A stretch of 13,667 bases of DNA from Gammaproteobacteria bacterium (GCA_026994735.1 JALWQD010000304.1:1-13667), one strand, 5' to 3'. Positions 7,052-13,667 are shown, counted from the stretch's first letter. The notes: generated by a model from the letters alone, not told the origin. Made by a program: numbers and translations.

Positions 7052-7689
7052 CGTTCTTTACCCTTGCTCGCCGTGTTTTCCGGAGTACGTTCACCGTGTA
7101 TGATTTCGACCATTTTCAGGGATTCTTGCTCCATGCCAATGACCAGCAGGTCAATACGCCGGCGCAGATGGCGGTAAAACATCAGTGAAGGGATGGCGAC
7201 AGAGAGGCCTGCTGCAGTCGTTAGCAGGGCTTCAGAAATCCCGCCAGCGAGGGCGGCAGCATTGCCAACGCCACTGACAGTAATGGCGGTAAAGACCTTG
7301 ATCATGCCAATAACTGTACCGAGCAAGCCTAGCAGAGGTGTTATCGATGCGACGGTGCCGAGTGTGTCGAGATAGCGTTCCAGCTCAGCGACAACATGGC
7401 GTCCGGTGTCTTCGATGTTTTCCTTCATTACCTCACGGCTTTCATGCAGGCTGGCGAGTCCGGCAGCAAGAACGCGGCCTAGTGGGGAGGATGCCCGCAG
7501 GCTGACAATACGACCGGGATCGAGCTCATCATTTTGTACCCAGGCCCAGATTTCGCCGACCAGTCCGGAAGGGCAGACGCGCTGTCGGCGCAGCGCCCAT
7601 AATCGTTCAACGACAATGGCCAGTGAAATGATCGAACAGAGCAGTATCGGCATCATTAACCAGCCGCCTTTGACTACCAGTTCATACAT
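7048..7689 (-). CDS. exbB: MotA/TolQ/ExbB family proton channel protein
   Basis: ExbB is the inner-membrane scaffold subunit of the proton-driven ExbB-ExbD motor. It has 213 residues. TM1 lies at about 10-30, followed by a cytoplasmic loop, then two helices bracketing the conserved TPLLGLLGTVIGMIKVF block and the GISEALLTTAAGLSVAIPS block, both hallmarks of the family. The start at 7689 has GAGGA six bases upstream. The frame is open 15 codons further back without a ribosome-binding site. It sits 130 bases downstream of comEC and overlaps exbD by 4 bases (GTGA). Confidence 0.95.
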   Translation of the reverse strand: MYELVVKGGWLMMPILLCSIISLAIVVERLWALRRQRVCPSGLVGEIWAWVQNDELDPGRIVSLRASSPLGRVLAAGLASLHESREVMKENIEDTGRHVVAELERYLDTLGTVASITPLLGLLGTVIGMIKVFTAITVSGVGNAAALAGGISEALLTTAAGLSVAIPSLMFYRHLRRRIDLLVIGMEQESLKMVEIIHGERTPENTASKGKER

Positions 7690-7819
7690 GCTTTTTCCTC
7701 TTTGCGTGGGCAAGTTTGTAGGTTGGTATTTCACTCATGACAGTGGCTAGTCAGTGCCCTGACAGGAGACGCCTGCCTGGCTCTACCATAGCCATCTTTA
7801 TCTGTTTGATGGCGGATGG
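7690..7819. other. Spacer between comEC and exbB, no gene
   Basis: The largest gap in the minus-strand block. It holds the exbB ribosome-binding site and two weak hairpins, GTCAG-N4-CTGAC (7750-7763) and CAGG-N5-CCTG (7763-7775), neither followed by a T-run. A TTGACC on the minus strand (7818-7823) overlaps the comEC stop but has only a poor -10 (TAAAGA, 7795-7800) 17 bases on. Whether exbB onward has its own promoter cannot be settled from sequence. Confidence 0.4.
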
Positions 7820-10165
7820 TCAAGGGTGAATTTTATTGCCATCATACTGGATAGTTCGGTCGTCACGAAAGTAGCCTGTGGATCGCCATATGAGGTCTTT
7901 TTTTCGCCGCCATTGGCTCACCAGTTTGAGCCTGCCATTGGCTGAGGAAAGAAAACTAATCGCGCCAGAATATGCGCTATTGAGAACAAGAATTTGCCGC
8001 TGTTGATAGCGTTGGACGATTGTTCGTCGAGGCAGTCCGAAACGGTTGCCATAGCCGCTGGCGAAGAGGGCGTAGCGCGGCGAAATAGCGCTGATAAAAT
8101 CAACTGTCGATGATGTCGCACTGCCATGATGTGGGACAACCATAATCTCGGCCCGCAAATGTTGACGATTTTCTTTCAACAACTGCTGTTCGGCAGCTTG
8201 TTCGATATCACCCGGGATAAGCACACCCTGACCCGGTTTGCCGATTTTGATCACGCAGGAATTGTTGTTGCCCTGCAGATTGCTACTGGCATTGGGGTGC
8301 AGAAGGTGAAAAGGGATGCCATCCCATTGCCACTGTTGTCCGGCAAAGCAGCGCTTGGCCTGCGGCCACGGCAGTTTCTCGGGGACACTGGAATAGATTT
8401 TTTCGACATTAATTCCGCGATAAAGGCCTGTTACACCACCGATGTGATCGGCGTCACCGTGCCCGATAATGAGGGTGTCAATATGATCAATGCCACTTGC
8501 GCGCAGAAAGGGGATGATGATATCGCTACCGGCATTAAATTGGCGACTGTAGCGGGGGCCGCTATCATAGACGAGAACATGCCCTGATGTTTGCACAACG
8601 GCGGCTAAGCCCTGGCCAACATCAAGTAGAGTGAAACGATAACTGCCTGTTTGCGGAGCTGCAGGCCGTGTTAGCAACATCGGCAGCAAGGCGATCAGGC
8701 CAAGCCAGCGACCGGGCATACCGCGTGGCAGAAAGAATAGCAAAATGCCGGCCATAGCGATGGCCAGCGTCCAGGCGGGTGGCGCGCCGTACCAGCCTGT
8801 GCCTGCCGGCAGCTGGCTAAGCCACTGCAGCCATTGCCAGAGTAATGACAGCAGGCTGTCGGTGAAGGCGAGTAATTGTTCTGCGAGCAGAGGCATGATA
8901 TCCAGCAGCAAGGTTGCTATCAGGATTAGCGGGACGATGGCCATGCCAACGAAAGGCACGGCAATCAGATTGGCCATGGGTGAAAACAGCGGACTTTGTT
9001 GGAAGAAAATGATCAGCACAGGGGCAAGACCGATGGCTAATAGCAGATGTACTCGGAGCCAGTGCCGCCGCTGTTGACGATGGCGACTGAGCAGTAGAAT
9101 GAGGCCAACGGCAATGAATGAAAGCCAGAAGCCAGGATTTAATGAGGACAGTGGATCGATCAGGAGGACGATGATCAAGGTCAGGGCAAGGATCTCACTG
9201 GCGCAGACTTGCCGTCGCAGCAAGCGCGTGATGACGGCGATAGTGATCATGCACAGCGCTCGCTGTGTTGGCAGCGAAAAACCGGCCAGGGCAGCATATA
9301 TTGTCGCTGCCAGCAAGGCTCCCAAGGCCGCTGCTTGTGGTGCTGGCCAGAAGCTGCAGAGTCGTGACGAGAGTGACCAACAGCGACCAGTGAGCCAGAG
9401 AAACAGGGCCGCAACGAGTCCGATATGCAATCCTGAAATGGCGACAAGATGGCTGGTGCCGGTATTGCGCAAAATTTGCCATTGTTGCTCGTTGATCGCG
9501 CTACGGTCACCTATAGCGAGAGCAATAATGATGCCGGAAAAGTCTGCATTGGCAAGGGTTTTGCGCAATTTATGACGTATTTTCTGGCGCCATCGCGAGA
9601 GTCTGGAGAGGAGGCTGTTATCGCTGCCCAGGCGTTGGTTGAGAGCGTTTTTGCGGACATAACCGCTGGCACGAATATGTTCACTGAAGAGCCAGCGTTC
9701 ATAGTCAAAACCACCTGGATTGAGCATTCCATGTGGGCGTTTTAAACGCACGATGAGTTGCCATCGGTCGCCAGCACGCAGGGCAGAGGGTGGATTGCCA
9801 TACCAGCTTAAGCGGACGCGTGCGGGAGAAGGCCATTGTTTTCCCTCTCGTTCCATGCGTGATATGGCGAAGACAAAGCGACGGGCATGGCCGCTCATAT
9901 TTGGCAGCGTGACAATGACACCCTCGATGAGAACATCTCTGCTTTCCAGTTCGGCGGCGAGTTGTTGTGCGTGCAATGAGTCGGCAACAAGCAGTTGCCA
10001 GCTTGCTCCACTGGCCATGAACAGGGTCAGCACCAGCCAGCGCCAACGACGCAGGAAAAGGGCCAGCAGGACAGGGAGGCTGAACAGCAGCAACAGCGAT
10101 GAGAGATTGCTGTTGCTTTGCAGGAGCACAATGCCAAGCAGAAAGGCGATTGATTTTGAAAGCAT
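7820..10165 (-). CDS. comEC: DNA internalization/competence protein ComEC/Rec2
   Basis: ComEC is the inner-membrane channel that brings single-stranded DNA into the cytoplasm during natural transformation. The 781-residue product matches the full-length family. It has N-terminal TM helices, then a soluble OB-like DUF4131 region ending in the typical HGMLNPGGFDYERWLF block. The competence domain begins near SHLVAISGLHIGLVAALF (about residue 240) and has many TM segments. The C-terminal metallo-beta-lactamase domain starts at FTLLDVGQGLAAVV, with the metal motif HGDADHIGG at about 569-577 and the downstream VVPHHGS. All key residues appear intact, which suggests functional natural transformation if pilus and ComEA genes exist elsewhere. 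A strong AAGGAGG lies 7 bases before the ATG, inside the loop of a short hairpin. It is divergent from the DUF2062 gene, with 70 bases between. Confidence 0.96.
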   Translation of the reverse strand: MLSKSIAFLLGIVLLQSNSNLSSLLLLFSLPVLLALFLRRWRWLVLTLFMASGASWQLLVADSLHAQQLAAELESRDVLIEGVIVTLPNMSGHARRFVFAISRMEREGKQWPSPARVRLSWYGNPPSALRAGDRWQLIVRLKRPHGMLNPGGFDYERWLFSEHIRASGYVRKNALNQRLGSDNSLLSRLSRWRQKIRHKLRKTLANADFSGIIIALAIGDRSAINEQQWQILRNTGTSHLVAISGLHIGLVAALFLWLTGRCWSLSSRLCSFWPAPQAAALGALLAATIYAALAGFSLPTQRALCMITIAVITRLLRRQVCASEILALTLIIVLLIDPLSSLNPGFWLSFIAVGLILLLSRHRQQRRHWLRVHLLLAIGLAPVLIIFFQQSPLFSPMANLIAVPFVGMAIVPLILIATLLLDIMPLLAEQLLAFTDSLLSLLWQWLQWLSQLPAGTGWYGAPPAWTLAIAMAGILLFFLPRGMPGRWLGLIALLPMLLTRPAAPQTGSYRFTLLDVGQGLAAVVQTSGHVLVYDSGPRYSRQFNAGSDIIIPFLRASGIDHIDTLIIGHGDADHIGGVTGLYRGINVEKIYSSVPEKLPWPQAKRCFAGQQWQWDGIPFHLLHPNASSNLQGNNNSCVIKIGKPGQGVLIPGDIEQAAEQQLLKENRQHLRAEIMVVPHHGSATSSTVDFISAISPRYALFASGYGNRFGLPRRTIVQRYQQRQILVLNSAYSGAISFLSSANGRLKLVSQWRRKKDLIWRSTGYFRDDRTIQYDGNKIHP

Positions 10166-10168
10166 TAT

Positions 10169-10184
10169 CCGGCCTCCTTGCCGG
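10169..10184 (-). promoter_or_regulatory. Hairpin presenting the comEC ribosome-binding site
   Basis: On the minus strand CCGGC-AAGGAG-GCCGG is a perfect 5-base-pair GC stem with a 6-base loop. The loop and the first stem base form the comEC Shine-Dalgarno AAGGAGG, which ends 7 bases before the ATG. The stem could either display or restrict the site. Confidence 0.45.
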
Positions 10185-10223
10185 TCATTGACGGTTACTT
10201 TACTCCATGTTGGCTGAATGGGC

Positions 10224-10229
10224 TAGAAT
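10224..10229 (+). promoter_or_regulatory. Candidate -10 element just before the DUF2062 gene
   Basis: TAGAAT matches TATAAT at 5 of 6 positions and ends 6 bases before the ATG at 10236. A -35 is weak: TTTACT (10199-10204) at a long 19-base spacing. If used, transcription would start at or next to the A of the ATG, giving a leaderless mRNA. Confidence 0.3.
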
Positions 10230-10235
10230 GTCCGG

Positions 10236-10787
10236 ATGGCACGGAGATTTCTCAAACGCTATCTACCCGATTATCAGACGATTCGTGAGCATAAATGCTT
10301 GCGTTGTTTCGGTTCCTTGCTACATGCGCCTAACCTCTGGCATCTCAATCGTCGTTCTGTCCCGCGTGCCTTCTCGATTGGTTTATTTATGGCTTGGGTG
10401 CCGGTACCTTTTCAAATGGTACTGGCTGCCGGTATGGCGATTGCTCTGCAGGCAAATTTGCCCATTGCAGTGTGTCTGGTCTGGATCACCAATCCGCTGA
10501 CGATGCCGGTGTTGTTTTATTTTGCTTACAAGGTGGGTGGCTGGTTGTTGGGACTGGAAGTCGTACCGGTGGCTTTTGAATTGACCTTTGAATGGCTGGG
10601 GGGACAGATGCAAACGATCTGGCAGCCTTTTTTGCTTGGTTGTTTGGTGCTGGGTATCGTTTCCGCGTTACTCGGGAATATCCTCATCAGGTTATTCTGG
10701 GTTTTTCGTGTACGCAAAGATTGGCAATTGCGACGGACCAGCCGCAAACGGCGGTGTCGTCGGACAACTGACACTGACAAGCATTAA
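10236..10787 (+). CDS. DUF2062 domain membrane protein
   Basis: A 183-residue inner-membrane protein of unknown function. The N-terminal MARRFLKRYLPD and the LHAPNLWHLNRRSV, ARAFSIGLFMAWVPVPFQM-like and ITNPLTMPVLFYFAY blocks are typical of DUF2062. Hydrophobic segments lie at about 45-62, 64-80, 85-105 and 130-155. The C-terminal tail of about 25 residues is very basic (RRTSRKRRCRRT) and presumably cytoplasmic. The start is fixed by family resemblance, although no clear Shine-Dalgarno precedes it. It is the first gene of the plus-strand group and ends 23 bases before lgt. DUF2062 genes are also found beside comEC in Pseudomonas, so the pairing is conserved, but its meaning is unknown. Confidence 0.9.
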   Translation: MARRFLKRYLPDYQTIREHKCLRCFGSLLHAPNLWHLNRRSVPRAFSIGLFMAWVPVPFQMVLAAGMAIALQANLPIAVCLVWITNPLTMPVLFYFAYKVGGWLLGLEVVPVAFELTFEWLGGQMQTIWQPFLLGCLVLGIVSALLGNILIRLFWVFRVRKDWQLRRTSRKRRCRRTTDTDKH

Positions 10788-10810
10788 TTTCTGACAGGAC
10801 CTTCCTTCGT

Positions 10811-11617
10811 ATGCTGCGACAGCCTGATATTGATCCGGTTATTTTTTCTCTTGGCCCCCTGCAAGTGCATTGGTATGGATTGATGTATTTGATTGGTTTT
10901 TCCGCTGTTTGGTGGCTCGGTAACCGGCGTGCACGCCTGCATGCTGACTGGGACGAGCAGCGGGTTAGTGACCTTGTTTTTTATGGTGCTCTGGGGGCGG
11001 TCATCGGTGGTCGTCTAGGCTATATACTTTTTTATAATCTTGGTCATTATCTTGTCCAGCCGCTTGATGTTTTTCGCATCTGGGAAGGTGGTATGTCCTT
11101 TCATGGCGGTTTGCTTGGTGTTTTGGTCGCCATGGCCTTATGTGCACGACGTTGGCAAAAGCCCTTTTTTGCGGTGACGGACTTTCTTGCCCCACTTGTG
11201 CCGATTGGTTTGGCTGCCGGGCGCGTCGGCAATTTTATCAATGGTGAACTTTGGGGGCGGGTCACGGATGTATCCTGGGCGGTGATTTTTCGTGATCCTC
11301 GTGCTGGCGGTTTGCCGCGGCACCCATCACAGCTTTACGAAGCGGCTCTGGAAGGGGTTTTGCTCTTCATTATTCTATGGTTTTTCTCACGTAAGGAAAG
11401 GCCAAGAATGGCTGTTTCTGGCTTGTTTCTGACCGCTTATGGCAGTTTTCGTTTCTTGATCGAATTTTTCCGCATGCCGGATATTCAGCTTGGTTACCTG
11501 GCGTTTGATTGGCTGACGATGGGGCAGGTTTTATCCTTGCCACTGGTTATCGTTGGCCTGGTATTGTTGCAGTTTGCCTACCAGCGGCAGAAAAAAAATA
11601 TCAGAGCAGGAGATTAG
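10811..11617 (+). CDS. lgt: Phosphatidylglycerol--prolipoprotein diacylglyceryl transferase
   Basis: Lgt transfers diacylglycerol from phosphatidylglycerol to the lipobox Cys of prolipoproteins, the first step of lipoprotein maturation in the inner membrane. It has 268 residues and about seven TM helices. Family motifs are the HGGLLG block with His98, the signature GRVGNFINGELWGR at 137-150, and the RHPSQLYEA block. The N-terminal IDPVIFSLGPLQVHWYGLMY is also characteristic. AGGAC lies 10 bases before the ATG. thyA follows after a single base, a very common lgt-thyA arrangement in gammaproteobacteria. Confidence 0.97.
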   Translation: MLRQPDIDPVIFSLGPLQVHWYGLMYLIGFSAVWWLGNRRARLHADWDEQRVSDLVFYGALGAVIGGRLGYILFYNLGHYLVQPLDVFRIWEGGMSFHGGLLGVLVAMALCARRWQKPFFAVTDFLAPLVPIGLAAGRVGNFINGELWGRVTDVSWAVIFRDPRAGGLPRHPSQLYEAALEGVLLFIILWFFSRKERPRMAVSGLFLTAYGSFRFLIEFFRMPDIQLGYLAFDWLTMGQVLSLPLVIVGLVLLQFAYQRQKKNIRAGD

Positions 11618-11618
11618 T

Positions 11619-12413
11619 GTGCAGACCTATTTGGAGTTACTGGCCCATATTCGTCAACACGGTGTCTTCAAGGATGATCGGACCGGCACAGGTACTTACA
11701 GCATTTTTGGTTATCAATGCCGCTATGACCTGCGGCAGGGTTTTCCTTTACTGACAACGAAAAAGACGCACCTGAAGAGCATTATCCATGAGTTGCTGTG
11801 GTTTCTCGCGGGTGATCACAATATTGCCTATCTCAAACGTAATGGCGTCAAAATTTGGGATGAATGGGCAGATGAAACAGGTGAACTGGGGCCTATCTAT
11901 GGCTATCAATGGCGTTCGTGGCCGACAGCGGATGGCCATCATATTGATCAGATCAGTCAGCTCATCGAGGGTATTCGTCAGAAACCGGATTCGCGCCGCC
12001 TGCTGGTCAGTGCCTGGAACGTTGCCGATATCGAAAACATGGCTCTGCCACCCTGTCATTGTCTGTTTCAGTTTTATGTTGCTGAAGGCCGGCTTTCTTG
12101 TCAGCTTTACCAGCGCAGTGCCGATGTTTTTCTCGGCGTGCCCTTTAATATTGCCTCCTATGCGCTGCTGACGATGATGGTGGCACAGGTTTGTGGTCTA
12201 GAAGCGGGTGACTTCATTCATACCCTGGGGGATGTCCATCTATACAGTAATCATCTTCAACAGGCTGATGAACAATTGCAACGGCAGCCCTTTGCTTTAC
12301 CGACGATGACGCTGAATTCTGATATCGATTCGATCTTTGATTTTCGTTTTGAGGATTTTTCCCTGATAAATTACCAGGCTCATCCTGCAATCAAAGCACC
12401 GATTGCAGTATGA
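11619..12413 (+). CDS. thyA: Thymidylate synthase
   Basis: ThyA converts dUMP to dTMP using 5,10-methylenetetrahydrofolate and releases dihydrofolate. The product is 264 residues, the same length as the E. coli enzyme. The catalytic Cys is at position 146 in LPPCHC, and the phosphate-binding Arg21 is in DDRTGTG. QRSADVFLGVPFNIASY and DVHLYSNH complete the active site. The C-terminus (HPAIKAPIAV) is intact. The start is a GTG with AGGAG six bases upstream, one base after the lgt stop. The frame is open back to 11553, but that stretch lies inside lgt. The stop overlaps the folA start as ATGA. Confidence 0.97.
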   Translation: MQTYLELLAHIRQHGVFKDDRTGTGTYSIFGYQCRYDLRQGFPLLTTKKTHLKSIIHELLWFLAGDHNIAYLKRNGVKIWDEWADETGELGPIYGYQWRSWPTADGHHIDQISQLIEGIRQKPDSRRLLVSAWNVADIENMALPPCHCLFQFYVAEGRLSCQLYQRSADVFLGVPFNIASYALLTMMVAQVCGLEAGDFIHTLGDVHLYSNHLQQADEQLQRQPFALPTMTLNSDIDSIFDFRFEDFSLINYQAHPAIKAPIAV

Positions 12414-12931
12414 ATGCCGGAGCCGCATCGAAGACCGTTGAACCCTGTCTATCGTTGATTGTTGCGATGGATCAAAATCGCCTCATTGGTGCCAATAATG
12501 GTTTGCCCTGGCATTTGCCGGCAGACTTGCGACACTTTCGCCAGCTGACGATGGGCAAGCCGATTATTATGGGACGATTGACGGCTGAGTCGATAGGCCG
12601 TGCCCTGCCCGGGCGGGATAATATTGTGATTAGTCATCATCCGGAGCAGTTTTCAATACCGGGGATGGTGGCTGTCGATGGCTTGGCAGCGGCCTGGTCG
12701 TTGTGTCAGGGGAAGGATGAGCTGATGTTAATCGGTGGCGCCAGTCTTTATATGCAGGCACTGGGTAGCGCCGAGCGGATTTATTTGACGCGCATCGCGG
12801 CTGCTTTCGAAGGCGATACCTATTTCCCCAAACTGAGCACTGACGATTGGCAGCTGGTTGCAAGCGAGGCCCATGTTGCTGACGAAAAAAATCCTTATGA
12901 CTATGTCTTTGAGACCCTGCAACGTTGTTAG
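12410..12931 (+). CDS. folA: Dihydrofolate reductase
   Basis: FolA reduces the dihydrofolate made by ThyA back to tetrahydrofolate with NADPH; it is the target of trimethoprim. It has 173 residues, somewhat longer than E. coli (159), mainly from about 12 extra N-terminal residues. Motifs are SLIVAMDQNRLIG, GLPWHLPADL with the catalytic Asp39, MGRLTAESIGRALPGR (54-69), and the LIGGASLY block. Within the NADPH-binding loop, the residue after Thr58 is Ala where an aromatic is usual, and Leu57 stands where Lys or His is common. The ATG overlaps the thyA stop (ATGA), so translation is probably coupled. A strong terminator follows. Confidence 0.95.
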   Translation: MNAGAASKTVEPCLSLIVAMDQNRLIGANNGLPWHLPADLRHFRQLTMGKPIIMGRLTAESIGRALPGRDNIVISHHPEQFSIPGMVAVDGLAAAWSLCQGKDELMLIGGASLYMQALGSAERIYLTRIAAAFEGDTYFPKLSTDDWQLVASEAHVADEKNPYDYVFETLQRC

Positions 12932-12980
12932 ACATGCGCTGACTGCCGGCGAACAATAAACCGCACAGTCTTCTGGACAT

Positions 12981-13010
12981 AAAAAAGCCAGCCCGGAGGC
13001 TGGCTTTTTT
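12981..13010. terminator. Bidirectional intrinsic terminator between folA and the cytochrome c gene
   Basis: AAAAAAGCCAGCC (12981-12993) and GGCTGGCTTTTTT (12998-13010) are perfectly complementary around a CGGA tetraloop. Six T follow the GC stem on the plus strand, and six A on the other side give the same on the minus strand. It therefore serves both the lgt-thyA-folA transcript and the convergent cytochrome c transcript. Confidence 0.95.
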
Positions 13011-13026
13011 ATCTAGCTATGCCAGA

Positions 13027-13359
13027 TTAAAGGCCGAGGACGAAGTCCACAAGCTTTTCAATGTTGGCATCGCTGACGCGAGGTGAGTACGGAGGCATCG
13101 GTACACCACCGGTGACCTTCGTCCAGTTACCCTTACCGCCAGTGTGAACCTTCTTGATCAGGGCAGCACGTGCACCGCCGTCACCTTTGTAGTGCTTGGC
13201 GACGTCAGCCCAGGCAGGACCAACGACCTTGTGATCAATCGCATGGCAGGCGGTGCAGCCGCTCTTTTTGGCCAGCGGTGGCATATCCGTGGCATTGGCC
13301 TGTCCAGCGGCAACCATCAATGCGGCAGCAGCCGTAATGCTCAACCAACGTGCTTTCAT
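13027..13359 (-). CDS. Class I c-type cytochrome (c551/c5-like) precursor
   Basis: A periplasmic mono-haem electron carrier. The 110-residue precursor has a Sec signal peptide at 1-23 (basic start, hydrophobic core LSITAAAALMVAA, probable cleavage after ANA). The mature protein is about 87 residues, close to the 82 of cytochrome c551. The haem motif CTACH is at 35-39, with Cys35, Cys38 and axial His39. The sixth ligand is probably Met88 in GGVPMPPYSP. The C-terminal helix VSDANIEKLVDFVLGL is typical. The ATG has GGAGGG about 8 bases upstream; an in-frame TTG at 13374 overlaps that site and is rejected. The electron partner (nitrite reductase, oxidase or other) cannot be told from this window. 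It is monocistronic, ending at the shared terminator. Confidence 0.95.
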   Translation of the reverse strand: MKARWLSITAAAALMVAAGQANATDMPPLAKKSGCTACHAIDHKVVGPAWADVAKHYKGDGGARAALIKKVHTGGKGNWTKVTGGVPMPPYSPRVSDANIEKLVDFVLGL

Positions 13360-13406
13360 ACTTATTCCCTCCAAAAAGGATTTTTCCAGTCGTTTTTAAT
13401 GCCTGC

Positions 13407-13426
13407 GGCCGCCTTGACTAGCGGCC
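13407..13426. other. GC-rich stem-loop in the cytochrome c leader
   Basis: GGCCGC (13407-13412) pairs with GCGGCC (13421-13426) around an 8-base loop. It lies about 50 bases upstream of the cytochrome c ATG, inside the inferred transcript. No T-run follows on either strand. Confidence 0.4.
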
Positions 13427-13489
13427 CGCTTCATGAAAACCAGGAAGCCGGCATGTTTCGCAAGGCCCTTGATGCCCAGGCTGTTATTA

Positions 13490-13509
13490 TTTGCCCAAGG
13501 CGGGGCAAA
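13490..13509. other. Seven-base stem-loop near the 5' end of the cytochrome c leader
   Basis: TTTGCCC (13490-13496) pairs perfectly with GGGCAAA (13503-13509) around a 6-base loop. On the minus strand it would start roughly 20 bases after the inferred transcription start. It is followed by TAATAACAG rather than a T-run, so it is not an intrinsic terminator. Confidence 0.45.
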
Positions 13510-13537
13510 GACAGCGCTATCAATGCTATCTGAGCCG

Positions 13538-13566
13538 ATTATGCCTAGTGCTCACAAGGCTGTCAA
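13538..13566 (-). promoter_or_regulatory. Sigma-70 promoter upstream of the cytochrome c gene
   Basis: On the minus strand TTGACA (13566-13561) is a perfect -35, followed after exactly 17 bases by CATAAT (13543-13538), a 5-of-6 match to the -10. Transcription should begin near 13531, giving a leader of about 170 bases before the cytochrome c ATG. No other gene on that strand lies between. Confidence 0.7.
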
Positions 13567-13624
13567 GAAAGGGCGCAGTCGGTTTGCTTGGCGACAAAGG
13601 TGCCTTGCACAGAGAAAACGGATA

Positions 13625-13645
13625 CGGCAGCGAATTTTGCTGCCG
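13625..13645. other. Stem-loop at the right end of the window
   Basis: CGGCAGC (13625-13631) pairs with GCTGCCG (13639-13645) around a 7-base loop. On the minus strand the stem is followed by TATCCGTTTTCTCTG, a partial T-rich tail. It could therefore end a minus-strand transcript entering from beyond the window. The rest of 13567-13667 shows no gene. Confidence 0.3.
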
Positions 13646-13667
13646 CACGCAAATTTACTTAATGGGC

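Noticed and set aside
7750..7823. Weak hairpins and a TTGACC-like -35 between comEC and exbB
   Set aside because: The hairpins lack T-runs and the matching -10 is poor, so neither a terminator nor a promoter can be called.
8126..8587. 153-codon open frame on the plus strand
   Set aside because: Antisense to the metallo-beta-lactamase domain of comEC; the open frame follows from the codon usage of the real gene.
9099..9575. 158-codon open frame on the plus strand
   Set aside because: Antisense to the membrane domain of comEC; composition rich in Arg/Ala/Ser as expected for a shadow frame.
11553..11618. Upstream in-frame extension of thyA
   Set aside because: It lies inside lgt; GTG 11619 has a good ribosome-binding site and gives exactly 264 residues with Cys146 in place.
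13405..13412. Eight-base GC palindrome GCGGCCGC
   Set aside because: A single short self-complementary site explained as part of the stem-loop; no repeat or attachment-site context.
13383..13460. Two tiny overlapping reading frames (7 and 12 codons) in the cytochrome c leader, minus strand
   Set aside because: No ribosome-binding site and no attenuation-like residue runs; not enough to call a leader peptide.
13144..13533. 129-codon open frame on the plus strand
   Set aside because: Half of it is antisense to the cytochrome c gene and the rest covers its leader and promoter; no start signal.

Overview
This window looks like a core chromosomal segment from a motile, Gram-negative gammaproteobacterium. 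The evidence is an LPS/lipid A and KDO gene block (msbA, lpxK, trm112-like, kdsB), an exbB/exbD pair, comEC, the lgt-thyA-folA order, a periplasmic c-type cytochrome, and a chemoreceptor behind a flagellar sigma-28 type promoter. G+C is roughly half by eye. Species cannot be named. I see no tRNA, rRNA, CRISPR, insertion sequence, prophage or defence-island genes.

Layout. (1) 1-1755, plus strand: a near-consensus FliA promoter followed by a full-length methyl-accepting chemotaxis protein. (2) 1791-2309, minus: a low-molecular-weight protein tyrosine phosphatase. (3) 2466-2771, plus: a small uncharacterised protein, divergent from the phosphatase and convergent with kdsB; two short inverted repeats lie in the divergent spacer. 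(4) 2813-10165, minus, in transcription order: comEC, exbB, exbD, msbA, lpxK, trm112-like, kdsB. Several of these genes overlap by 4-8 bases. (5) 10236-12931, plus, divergent from comEC: DUF2062 membrane protein, lgt, thyA, folA, ending at a strong bidirectional terminator (12981-13010). (6) 13027-13359, minus: a small class I cytochrome c precursor, apparently expressed from a good sigma-70 promoter about 170 bases upstream.

How the genes fit together. MsbA flips lipid A-core, LpxK phosphorylates lipid A, and KdsB activates KDO for addition to lipid A, so the minus-strand block is an outer-membrane biogenesis operon. ExbB/ExbD supplies proton-motive-force energy to an envelope partner not encoded here. 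ComEC is the inner-membrane DNA uptake channel. On the plus strand Lgt lipidates prolipoproteins, while ThyA and FolA form the coupled dTMP/tetrahydrofolate cycle.

I did not find a convincing new multi-gene system. The observations most worth a second look are small-scale: the uncharacterised 101-residue protein and its inverted repeats, the long structured leader of the cytochrome c gene, a possible leaderless start for the DUF2062 gene, a ribosome-binding site in a hairpin loop before comEC, and a frame-changing 10-base tandem repeat inside the chemoreceptor.
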